Positions 13,023 to 23,108 of a stretch of 64,000 nucleotides of DNA are shown one piece after another. Under the pieces are notes generated by a model, which was not told the origin of the DNA, made no database searches, and saw nothing but the letters and a program-made list of their open reading frames with translations. This DNA comes from Bolinopsis microptera. Taxonomy: Eukaryota > Ctenophora > Tentaculata > Lobata > Bolinopsidae. How positions within the stretch are numbered: the stretch's first letter is position 1; every line of letters begins with the position of its first letter. The position numbers and the translations under genes are program-made. The stretch is taken from positions 8,793,303-8,857,302 of the forward strand of contig NC_087075.1 of the NCBI RefSeq assembly GCF_026151205.1, written 5' to 3'.

Positions 13023-13310
13023 CAGTGGCGTAACAAAGGGCCCCTCTGACCCCGCTGTGTGAAAGCCATCTTAGGGGGGGGGGGCGCAAAATCGACGTTT
13101 GAATGTGGGACAATTTTGAAAAACTTAACTTAGGTACTAGCAAAACGTGCAGTTTTGATCTGGAAACATACTTTTTTAGAAATTTTACCGGTGTATCCTC
13201 TAAAATCACCTAATTTGTTCAATTTTAGGGAGGGGCACCAAAAGGGGAGGGGGCGCTAACAGGGGGGCGCATTTTCGGCGGGGGCGCCAACAGGCAATGT
13301 TACGCCACTG
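13023..13310. mobile_element. hAT-type MITE with CAGTGGCGTAAC termini
   Basis: Perfect 12-bp terminal inverted repeats (CAGTGGCGTAAC / GTTACGCCACTG). They are flanked by near-identical 8-bp direct repeats, GGTATATA (13015-13022) and GGTCTATA (13311-13318), one mismatch. The 288-bp interior is GC-rich with G runs and codes for nothing. An 8-bp duplication plus CAG termini fits non-autonomous hAT elements. A second, 5'-truncated copy lies at 37102-37242. Confidence 0.85.
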
Positions 13311-16310
13311 GGTCTATATACTCATAGCACTGACAGCTAACCTAGTTTCATCTGCTATGTTGGCCCCTGCAGGAAGATTTGTCCCGTTGACACGAAGAAG
13401 GAGAGGTTCAGTGGTCACATCTTTACAGCCATCTCTCAATGAATTGTTGCCATACTAATCTACCACTTTTGCATATCAATGAGTGGTTAATTGAGTTGTC
13501 ATTTCCACAAACACATTTTCTTACGGCATATTTTATTCCAAAGTTGTACCTCCTAATCACTAATTCGACAATTTGGTGATTACTCCCATGAATTTAAAAA
13601 ACTCTTTTTAATTTTTACCCAATCCTTCCAGGCCAGCTTACAGATGGATGGATAGATGTCTGTCATGTCTGAAATCAAGCACTGGATTGTCAGCAATTTC
13701 ATGAAACTCAATAACAAATAAGGCAAGCGCAAGGGCTCTGGATAAAGTAATTCCTAATATATAAACCCCTATTCTGTTTTCGCGCGAGAGAGGCATACAT
13801 GTGACATGCAACGTGTAGCTATGTCTTGTCAACAGGCTTGTCTACAGGCTGTCATATAGCCTGTATCACTTATAATTATAGTGAAACGACAATGGGCCGG
13901 GGGTCACGACGTGATACAAGTAGCTTAGCTTGTTAGTTTATTGCTCGCTGCTCCCAAGTATGAAGTTCTACATAAACGTAACCCTAATCCCAACCCCAAC
14001 CCTAACCATAACCCCGAAGCTATCCAAAACCCTTATCACAACCCTAACCCTTACCCGAGCCCTAAACAGTCGAATTCATGTTTTACTAGCCTGTCACGTG
14101 ACCAAAACAGTTTTTTGCCCATAACTCTCCAGGGTAGCATTTTTACCCTACGTCATGGGGGGTAATTCGGAATCAGCGTCCAAAAATACACCGATTGAGA
14201 TCTATTTCATACCCAAAGGGCCTTTTCACAAGAATATTCTTAAAATTTGGGCGAGCGATTTAGTAGGAGCGTAAAACTATAAAGCACAAAATATGTTACT
14301 GGGCCGCGGTAAGTCTGTCATTCCGCCAAATCTCTATATGATTATGAACATAAATATAATAGCCTGACGTCCCCAGGTAAAAAATATGCAAAACACAAGA
14401 GAGCGCCGCGCATGACATAGGAATATAAAATATGCGATGCGCACCTTCAACCTTTTACTTTGACCTTGCATGTTGCACTTGGTATACATTATATTATTAA
14501 CAAATGCAAGGTGCAGTGATATATTACTCATACAAAATATTTTTTCAAATATTAGTCGAGTTAAGGAAATAAAAAATAAAACATTGGTTTATATTTAATT
14601 ATTATATGTTATATTATATGTTACAAATAAAATGGCGGATCTACAAACATAAAAGTTTCATTGTTCATGCAAACGCAATCATCAGTGTTTGGTGTTGGAA
14701 TAATTTTTTATTATTAAATCCATATTTTCTATTTATGATTTTTATAATATAATATAATATTATAATATTTCCTATTGCTGAATTCTTGTAGGTTTACAAC
14801 CTACCAGGACGCGCGCCGAGTTGGACTCGTCGACGGTCCCAATATATGGAACAAATATTTTACAAGTATCACCCGTTAACTGAATTAAAACTCTTTCACA
14901 AAATTAAGTAAATTTAAACTAAACTTAATAAAAACTAAATTAAAATCACAGCCACGGCGAAACAAAATTCAAACAAAAAACTCCTAAATGCTAAAAATAT
15001 TTCTTGCGCATAAATTTGTTGGTCATTGGTGTGCCTAAATTTATTAATGCGTTTTTTATCTTATTTAGTTGTATCGTGTCGTGACCCCCATTTAACTGTC
15101 GTTTTACTAAGTGAAACGACACTGTAGCGTTTCTACGACACAGGGGGAGCTGCGCACATACAACGTATGACAAAAAACTGGCGACGCTCGACCTGTTAAA
15201 TTTTGTACCTGTTTGCTGTTGAACTTTCATGTTTCATATTTAACTACTCAACAAGCTGAATGCCATTATTGTTTTTGTTAACATTCAAACCAGAGTCCAT
15301 TAACATAAGTGTTGTTTTACATTTGATTTTTGGGCTGAACGGCTCCCATGTGAACTGGCTGGAGCCGCGCAACAGTTCGAATCTGTTCAGTTTATGGTTT
15401 AGCAGTGTAATAGTTGAGGCTCTTACGGGCTTTGTCTGCTAGATACACTAAAATCACCAGACCCATCTTAGAAGACGTATTTTTGACCGTAGAATCGATT
15501 AAAAGTGGTTAGAAGTGTTTAAAATGGAGGTTACCTGGTTTTATTTTGAAAAAACCGATTTTTGGCCCCAAAAATGGCCATTTTTTGAGGTTTTTTAGAA
15601 ATTTCGACAGGTTAAATCAATCGAAAAGCTTAGATATTTTGGGTTCTTGTACATTTTTATTTGCCGCACTAGTTAATACCAATATAATAGGCATACACAA
15701 GAGTTTACCTGGTCAAAATTTTAAAAAACCTCCCCAAAAAAATGTTTTTTTGCGCGCTAAATTTTTTCGGCTCTTTACACACCCATAATGAAATATTTTT
15801 GCCCACAAAGTGTTTTAATACTGTTCAATAATACTATTTGATAGTTTTTCAGCGTAAAAACAAGTTTTGAAAGCGGAAGAAAAAATTATATTTTTCGTGG
15901 TGCTGAGCACTTTGAAATTTTTTGAATAAAATCGAGCGCTACCGTAAAATTTTAGTAACCCTTCCCTGAAACTCATTTAAGTTTTTGTACCGGTAGTGTT
16001 TTGTCCTTTTCTGAAGTTCATGCCTTCTCTGGCTTAATTTCATATAATATTGTTTAAAACAGCACATTAAAGTGTTTTATAATAGTAGAGTGCCATTTCT
16101 AATACTTCAATGTTATATTCTTGAGATACTTTTACTTGGCTGATTACCTTTTGTTAATACAATTTCACCAATTTAGTACTGCATTGCTTATATGACTATT
16201 TGGATTTATAATTGATCGATTGTGGGTATGAATTAACTTTTGGTTCACAATCAACAATAAAATGTCTACTGTATGGTACCCTTACAAGATTAATTATAGA
16301 TCTTTTGACA
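13311..16310. other. Gene-free repeat-derived DNA
   Basis: No coding sequence is supported. Inside are a degenerate telomere-like stretch, an inverted copy pair around GAAACGACA...GGGGGTCACGAC (13883-13915 and 15063-15118), and a GTAGGTT-tac-AACCTAC palindrome near 14790. Confidence 0.5.
13976..14066. repeat. Degenerate interstitial telomere-like repeat
   Basis: A C-rich stretch of CCCTAA-like units, interrupted (CCCTAATCCCAACCCC..., later AACCCTAACCC and GAGCCCTAAAC). It resembles decayed (TTAGGG)n read on the other strand. It is short and diverged, so it may be a low-complexity transposon interior rather than true telomeric DNA. Confidence 0.5.
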
Positions 16311-16735
16311 GGAATGCCTGACTTAAACCCCCTCATCCATCACTCATTCCGTGTTACCTGTTGGATTTGGAGGAACCCTACCACAAACTGAAATATTGTA
16401 AAGGTACCCTTCAGTACATAAATAGAGCACTGTAAATAAAATAGATTAGTTACTGCTATTTTCTCAATGCAATTTTGAATACATGTCAGGAACACCTGAC
16501 TTAAACCCCCTCATCCATCACTCATTCAGTGTTGCCTGTTGGATATGGAGGAAATCTACACCACAAAGTGGAATATTGTAAAGGCACTCTTCAGTACACA
16601 TAAAATAGAGCACTGTAAATAATATAGATTAGTTGCTGCTATCTTCTTAACATGATTTTGAATTTATAAATAGTAGTAGAGTAAATGTCAGGAATGCCTG
16701 ACTTAAACCCCCTCATCCATCACTAATTTCGAATA
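16306..16735. repeat. About 180-200-bp tandem repeat, 2.3 copies
   Basis: The block starting (G)GAA(T/C)(G/A)CCTGACTTAAACC begins at 16311, 16489 and 16691, giving spacings of 178 and 202 bp. The first two copies are full; the third stops after about 45 bp. No ORF runs through it. Confidence 0.85.
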
Positions 16736-17732
16736 AATGTATAGATGCTGCATTGAATTCATGAAGATATCATTCGTTTTGAGCAATCATTCCCTTAGCT
16801 CCCCCATTCTTTGATTGTTTCAAAGAAGTAGTCAAACTACAATATGTATTGTTTAGTTACATCTATTGCTTGTTATTTAAGCCATTTCATCTCTAGTAGA
16901 TTCAAATAATTTCTGCAATTCTGAATTATGTTGCTGAACAAACTTGACAATCACCATTAGAAAGAAGGTGACATGTTTATGGACCCAGAACTAGCTAAGA
17001 CAGCTAAGACTCTGTGTACATGTGAATCACTTCAAGAATCTTCTTGATGAAAGAAGCTTGTGTGGTTTGTTAAAAGACTTCAATCCGCTCACAGCCATGC
17101 AGATTAAGACGAATTTAGATCGACATTATTTTGATAACAATGAAAACTCAAATGGTTTGATTTTTAGCTAAATTACCATAATTATTATAATTAATTAAAT
17201 ACAGGCTGACAATGTTTCATTTCACAAAATGTATTTTTCGTCGTCGACGTTCAGCTAAGGATCATGAGTGGTCTATGCAACCCCCGGTCTACTCAGCCGA
17301 ATACTCGAGAAATCGGGTGTGAGGGTTAAATGAGGAGCTGCACATTGCAGCAAAGTCTCGGACGAAGAAAGTATGGTACACACTACCTTAACCGTCACTG
17401 GCCAAAAAGATCCTTCGGCTTCCTGTAATTGGCTGGTTGCACTTGTGTAACATTGTGGCTGTTGGAATACACCGAAGTAAAATAAGTGTCTAGATTTAAA
17501 AAAAAAAAAAAATCTGAATAATGTAATTTTAACTGAATCTTAAGCTGTTCAAAAAGCTTTGTTAGATGATGTTATCGATGCTGTATAAGTTGAAACCTTT
17601 TGATGATGAGAGGTACATGAACAAACCTACACTAAACAATAATACATTCCAGCTTGAAACGAAATGAGTGGAGTTGAACGACGCCTGTTTATCGAAACTA
17701 CATCAATCAACTTTTCAACTATGCAGGTTATT
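16736..17732. other. Intergenic; no gene seen
   Basis: AT-rich sequence with an A13 run at about 17500. Nothing coding was recognised on either strand. Confidence 0.5.
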
Positions 17733-18120
17733 AATGAAATGAAATGAAATACTACTACTTTGTCGGAACTAACTCCGATCTACGCCAGATAACCCCCTCC
17801 ATATATCCCTGTCCCGCATCAGAGTTCACAGTTCCTCTTTTGAGTTTGTCCCAATTTCCTTCAGTAACATAGACAAGTAGCTTTGTCTTGGTCGGCCTTG
17901 CTGTGCTCTACAATGCATAGGTTTCCGTAAGACTAAATCACTGGCAAGTAGCTCAGGATGTCTGATGCAGTGTCCCGCCATTTTTAGTCTCCTGCTTCGT
18001 AACTTGTTTGACAGCCTTGGTAGACTACCATACAAAGTTATATTGCTGACCTTGTCCTTCCATGAGATACCCAGCACCATACGTAGCATCTTTGTGTATG
18101 TCCTGTCCAATACAAATGAA
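17733..18120 (-). pseudogene. LINE 3' fragment with (ATTTC)n tail
   Basis: The minus frame at 17826-18110 gives the region downstream of the RT palm common to invertebrate LINE ORF2s: RTYTKMLRMVLGISWKD, RSRRLKMAGHCIRHPE and a QQGRPRQSY motif. It runs into a short 3' UTR ending in (ATTTC)3 on the minus strand (17733-17750), the usual structure of a 5'-truncated insertion. No catalytic motifs remain. Confidence 0.8.
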
Positions 18121-18184
18121 ATAAATTATTTTTATCACGCTTATATCAACAATCAAAATTAAAAACTTATGGACGTATATCACT

Positions 18185-19080
18185 CATTATTATGTATCAC
18201 TCTCTAACATCTTGTCCTCACTACAAATGTTACCACTTCTGACATAATAATGTGTTTTTGTGTCTTCTTTGGCTCAGGCATGGCTCCAGCTGAAAATATT
18301 TGGGTGGGTGCAGCTTGGCGCACGGTGGGGGGGGGGGGGGGGGGAAGCCCCCTGGAAAATTTTGGAATTTTACTCTCCTAAACATATTTTAATATTTCCA
18401 AAACAGTCTCAATTGATTACAGAAGTCAATTGACCCTTAGTTTATACAAAATTTGACAATTTTTGTGTGAACATTTTCAAATCGTTTGGGTGGGTGCAAC
18501 ACCCTTTGGGTGGGTGCGCACCCACCCGAACCTACACGGTGGAGCCATGCCTGCTTTGGCTATCTGTTTCATTTCCAAGACCAACCGCTGATGGATAACT
18601 CGATCTTCAGGTGATCGATCTGGAGAGATGAAAACAGTCTTATGATCTTCACACAGTCTCAGCTTTTTGGCATTTACTAATATCTGATGAACGGTAAGTT
18701 AGAATTATCTAGCGAAACTTTGACTGGTCTAGTCTTGTTGGCTGATTTTCTCCCAACCCAGATAGCTTCAAAACGTGGTTTTTCTTCAATCTGCTGAAAA
18801 ATCACGGTAACTTTATTGCACAGTTCCTCTTCATCAGTCTCCTTCAAACCAAAGATGAGCACATTCCTACTGCGATCCTCTTCCGATACACCATTCTGTA
18901 CAACCTTTTTTAAATTCTCTTCTGCAAGCACAGGTGCATTTTTAGTCACAGCTTGACTGTATGACTTCATCTCAGCTTGGACAGTGTCTTGAACGGCGGT
19001 CTTGACGGTGGAGTGCATGGATTCCAACTGCTTCGATTTAGTTTCCAGAAGTTCAGCCTGCAGTACTTTGCGATCGGATA
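18185..19080 (-). pseudogene. LINE ORF1-like protein relic interrupted by a MITE
   Basis: Minus strand. A coiled-coil-like N-terminal part (LQAELLETKSKQLESMHSTV) leads into an RRM-like region (EEDRSRNVLIFGLKETDEEE), then KTVFISPDRSPEDR. After the MITE at 18275-18553 it resumes as EDTKTHYYVRSGNICSEDK. The N-terminal part has shifted frame near 19065 and stops disrupt it. It is paralogous to the copy at 23109-24911. Such proteins are L1-like RNA-binding ORF1 products; no linked RT is in frame here. Confidence 0.75.
18275..18553. mobile_element. hAT-type MITE inserted in a LINE ORF1
   Basis: Terminal inverted repeats CAGGCATGGCTCCA / TGGAGCCATGCCTG (14 bp, perfect) are flanked by a perfect 8-bp target duplication CTTTGGCT (18267-18274, 18554-18561). 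The interior has repeated GGGTGGGTGC blocks and a G18-like run, and no ORF. The minus-strand ORF1 reading frame continues on both sides, so the insertion point is exact. Confidence 0.92.
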
Positions 19081-19644
19081 AGATCGCTCTTCAACTCCTC
19101 CATATCTTTCTTGTTATTCAGAAACGTACTTACATGATTATCGGTAGTCTGATACGCAGAATACAAATTATAAATGTTTTACTGAAACTGACTTCACTGG
19201 CTTTTTGAACGTCTCAACTGAAAACTCAGATTTATTGTCACAGTTCGTAGCTTCCGCGAGTTCAGTGATCCAACCGTTATAGACCTCATACTCTTCAGTA
19301 ATGTAGCTAGGTAGAATAAACTGACAATCTTTGAAGAGTATCCATTTCCTCCATCGATTACTTGTACTTGTATAAAGTAAAAACACAGTACCAGCAAAAT
19401 GGCAGTTGTAATGTAGCGATAAAATAGAGATATGAGCTAGATTATCAACACGTAAAAAAAACTGTAAAACTGTATCATAATATTATTATGCTTTTAACAT
19501 CATCTGTTGTGATATACATGACAAAGGGTTGGAAATGTACAGTAACCTTACTATATTGCAATGACACAATATTATGTGAACGACCCCTAACCCCTTATCT
19601 AAGGCTCTATAAGTATTGAATAATGATAACTGCAGGATTTCAAA

Positions 19645-19779
19645 ATGTACAAGGCATCATATCTAAGATTGCATATGCCCGAAAGAAGGACAAATCCAAT
19701 TTGGCTCTCTGGATGTATGGAAAGCTCTCAACCTTCCAGAAAAGGACTGTTCAAAGGAACACTTAAATCCCTCCGACAG
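19645..19779 (+). pseudogene. Possible THAP-like exon relic
   Basis: The plus frame reads YLRLHMPERRTNPIWL; one frame over it continues W-KALNLPEKDCSKEHLNPSD, which recalls the H-x-P...W...C-S-x-x-H pattern of a THAP zinc finger. It ends at a GTAATT donor. The frameshift means it cannot be functional as read. Low certainty; it may belong with the exon-like pieces at 21869 and 22796. Confidence 0.25.
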
Positions 19780-20066
19780 GTAATTATTACAAATAATAAT
19801 TTAGTCTACACTTCATTATGTCAAATCACCTACCATAATGAAGAACTAAAATTGTTGTGTTACCAAGTTTAATGTGACTCAATTTTGGTGGAACTTTAGA
19901 ATTTGGACGTTATATCTATCATGTTCATCTTAAATCTCATATTATATACTCAATATTCAATTAAACAGACAAAGATAACCTCTCTAGGCCCTCTGGTGGT
20001 GACGTATAAGTGCTTTCTCAGTACTTTCTCTCGCTTTTGGAAAAATCCAGTGAGTTAACTTTTTAT

Positions 20067-20233
20067 CAGTGGTCGACCGGGGGCAGGATTCTGACCGGGG
20101 CCGGGGAGCCCCAATATAGCCGGGGCCGGGGCTGACCACTGAGAATTGGCCGGGGCCAGGGTTTACCCCCGGAGAATTGCCAATTTTTGGCTGGGGGTTG
20201 TGATTTTGGCCAGGGGGCACCGGGCGACCACTG
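20067..20233. mobile_element. hAT-type MITE, CAGTGGTCG termini
   Basis: Inverted termini CAGTGGTCG / CGACCACTG are bounded by a perfect 8-bp duplication CTTTTTAT (20059-20066, 20234-20241). The 167-bp body is made of CCGGGGCCGGGG-like repeats. It is a different family from the elements at 13023, 18275 and 22111 but built on the same plan. Confidence 0.9.
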
Positions 20234-20504
20234 CTTTTTATGTCACGATTTTAAAACTTTATTCATAAGTTTATGAAACATCAAAACTTTGCATACTCTG
20301 CATTATGTAAAGTCAGTCATGCACTAGAGCACAGTTCACATATAATAAACTAATCCAGCCTAGAGGAGGGGGTTTGAAATCGCTTGTGCTAGAGTGATTT
20401 ATACTCAATAGCTATGTGAAATAGTGGCTCAAGGAGGGGAGACCGACGTAAACAATTTTGAATTGGTAGAAGTTAAGTTTAGGCTTTAATAAAAAACTTC
20501 ACCG

Positions 20505-21730
20505 GACCGTTCCAAGCTGCCTACAAAGCTGGCAGGAGCTGTGCCGACCTAGTTTGGGCACAGAGCATGCTCATATCTGTAGTAATGAAGAAGGAGTTTG
20601 AATGGAACAAAGTGAGTATTGACATGTCAGCTGCCTTCAATACCATCCGCAGAGGTACAACAATCAGACTACTAGAAGCTGCAGGATGCTCCAGAGACGA
20701 CCTGAGGCTTGTACAATACCTCATGGCTAACACCACTCTAGTAGTCAGAGTGTGTTCTACTGACTCAGAGATGTTCTCTTTCAACATAGGAGCCTCCCAA
20801 GGAGACAGCACAGCTGGTAAATTGTTTACCCTCAATCTAGCTGGAGCTGTAGTGCACATAAGAGCAGTCCTCCCCTCAAGACCCAACCCTCCGATAGCCG
20901 ATAACCACATGCCTCTTGAGTCCGGCTATTCAGACGATGTAGAGGAGATTGGTGAAGATATGGAGGAGTTACAGGAATGGAGTCTCTTTGTCAATGACAC
21001 AAAGACAAAGTTTACCAGAGTGTATTTAGAAGAAGTTGGTGCATGTGACGAGTGGGATAATGAACTAAGAGGAAAAGAGGAGTGGAGAAACGAGACGCTT
21101 CTTGGTACTAAGCTTGGATCAGAGCAGGATGTTACTAATAGAAAGAATAAAGCTAACACCGCCTTCTGGTCATTTGACAAGCTGTGGTGCCAGGGATCAG
21201 AGAGGAGTCAGATAACTGAGAAGAGAAAGATCAAACTCTACGACTCACTAGTAGTATCAGTGCTCCTGTACAACTGCTGCTGCTGGGCCGTACCTCAGCA
21301 TGTTCTAGAGTCTGTAGATCATGTTGTTCAGAGGAAGCACCTCAAGCGCATCCTACACATCTATTGGCCTAGCTCAATATCTAACAAGGCCCTCTACGCT
21401 CGTACCCAGACCAGGCCCCTTTCCGAGAGAGTGGAAAAGGCACGGTGGACAATGCTAGGTCATGTTCTACGCAGTGACAACGACACGCCTGCCTACCAGT
21501 CTCTGTTATTTGCTTCAATAGGATGTCAAACACTAAAGGGACGAGTGGGTAGACACAGGACTAATTTGTATGATATTATTGTGAAAAAGGACCTATTTAA
21601 GAGACAAATTTATTTGAAAAATGAAGATGATTTTACCAACTTAGTGAACTTAGCAAGAGATAGAGTAGGATGGAGGAGTTTATTTACTTTGAGACATATT
21701 GAACGAATGAGTCTTCGTAAGCGTAAATAG
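20505..21730 (+). pseudogene. 5'-truncated LINE reverse transcriptase, open over 400 codons
   Basis: The frame is open from about 20505, with GPFQAAYKAGRSCADLVWAQ at the start, to a stop at 21728-21730. RT motifs: A, VSIDMSAAFNTIRRG; B, GASQGDSTAGKLFTLNL; C, SGYSDDVEEI, with the paired aspartates present. The C-terminal part (VEKARWTMLGHVLRSDND) is typical of LINE ORF2 downstream of the palm. The endonuclease, fingers and N-terminus are absent, so it is a dead 5'-truncated copy despite the long intact frame. It is unlike the RTs at 50158 and 60821. Confidence 0.85.
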
Positions 21731-21868
21731 GCCAGCACTTTGCTGAGCCTCTTTAGGTGCTCTTTTGTTTATAGATGTTATTATATATTTAAAGAATATC
21801 ATTCTTTTACCACATACATAAGACTTTGCCGTAGGGTATACAAAAATGTGACCATTCATCAATTTTCA

Positions 21869-22070
21869 GAGTGCTGTATCTGTACCCGAATAGAAATAAA
21901 GGATTTTAATGACACAGTTTTCTTCCGCTCTGAAAGTGAACGAATTACAAAACAGTCTCGAGAATTCCTCGCCCTGCTGCAGAAGATCAATCCTGGGTTG
22001 TGCTCACCAAAGCAAACCTCTTTTTGTGTGTATTCAGTGTCTTAACTATGTAAAAGACAACTATAACAGG
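21869..22070 (+). pseudogene. Exon-like C-x2-C ... C-x2-C segment, frameshifted
   Basis: After a TTTTCAG acceptor the frame reads CCICTRIEIKDFNDTVFF and onward. A one-base change in a GGG run near 22000 is needed to reach CAHQSKPLFVCIQC and NYVKDNYNR, which ends at a GTGAGT donor. Two CxxC pairs suggest a small zinc-binding domain, unidentified. It may splice, phase 0, to 22796-22936. Confidence 0.3.
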
Positions 22071-22110
22071 GTGAGTGGTTTCCTCCTGTTTTACTAACAT
22101 TTAAAAACAT

Positions 22111-22649
22111 CAGGAGGTGACCGGGATTCCCGGTACCGGGATTGGCAATTTTGAGCTATCCCGGTCCCGGTCCCGGTCAAATGCTGATTTATTTATTTAT
22201 GATCCCGGTCCCAGTCCCGGTCCCGGTTAATTCGGGATTCTTGGTCCCGGTCCCGGTCCTGGTCCCGGTCAATCACTCAAATTTGCCGGGATTTTGACCG
22301 GGATCTTTTACATAATTTCATTCACTGTGATTTTAAGTTTTTCCTTTCATTCATTGTGAATTTCATCTTTAAACATCCTCTGAGCCAAATACAACAATGT
22401 TTAAAATTGCTTAACAAGTTTGAGTAATAAATTATGATCATGAATTAACCAGTAATCGACCGGAATTCCCGGTACCGGGAATCCCGGTACCGGGATTGGC
22501 AATTTTGAGCTATCCCGGTCCCGGTCCCGGTCAAGTCACATTTTTCATCCCGGTCCCGGTCCCGGTAAATTGATAATCTCAATTTTGAGCTATCCCGGTC
22601 ACGGTCCCGGTCCCGGTCAGGCCTGAAATCATGTCCCGGTCACCTCCTG
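22111..22649. mobile_element. hAT-type MITE filled with CCCGGT repeats
   Basis: Termini CAGGAGGTGACCGGG / CCCGGTCACCTCCTG (15 bp, perfect inverted) are flanked by a perfect 8-bp duplication AAAAACAT (22103-22110, 22650-22657). The 539-bp body carries many (CCCGGT)n hexamer runs and repeated GGCAATTTTGAGCTATC blocks. No ORF. Confidence 0.92.
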
Positions 22650-22795
22650 AAAAACATTATTATTCAAAGGTAAATAGACAGCGAGTAGTAATTTTTAATC
22701 CATTTCTATCGGATTTGATTATTTGTTTAATTGAATAAAGTATTTGCAGGTGTACAGTGCTGTATCTTAAATTGACGAATCCTCTTGTGATGAAG

Positions 22796-22936
22796 ATTGA
22801 AGAAGCTATTGCCATCCAAGTGGAAAAAGTCCCGCCTTTGTCACCCTCCTCGAATAGAACTAAGAAAATGTGGAGACTTTCTTCATTTAGTTCCAAATCA
22901 AGTGGACCAGATGTTGATTTGTTTGAAATGGACTGA
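22796..22936 (+). pseudogene. Candidate terminal exon, function unknown
   Basis: A 47-codon plus-strand frame (IEEAIAIQVEKVPPLSPSSN..., ending DLFEMD-stop) begins after an AAG acceptor. It is in phase 0 with the donor at 22070, which is the only reason to link them. The acceptor is weak and no domain is recognised. Confidence 0.2.
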
Positions 22937-23108
22937 GACTTGTGTTTCATATGCCAGGTTGAACAGGTTTGTGTGAAACTTTTGCTCGCAAATCAGTATT
23001 ACACTAATTGCATACGTTGCTCTTTTCTTACTCTCTTATCTTAGTGCTTATCTCTGTTGATTGTAACGTGCAGCTACAGTGGTTTGTGTATCACCGTGTT
23101 ACACGACC

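Noticed and set aside
15370-15390. tRNA-like T arm (AACAG-TTCGAAT-CTGTT)
   Set aside because: No matching acceptor, D or anticodon arms could be folded at the right distance, so no tRNA gene is called.
20926-21180. Minus-strand ORFs over the reverse transcriptase (also 20521-20910)
   Set aside because: The plus frame carries RT motifs A-C; these are shadows.
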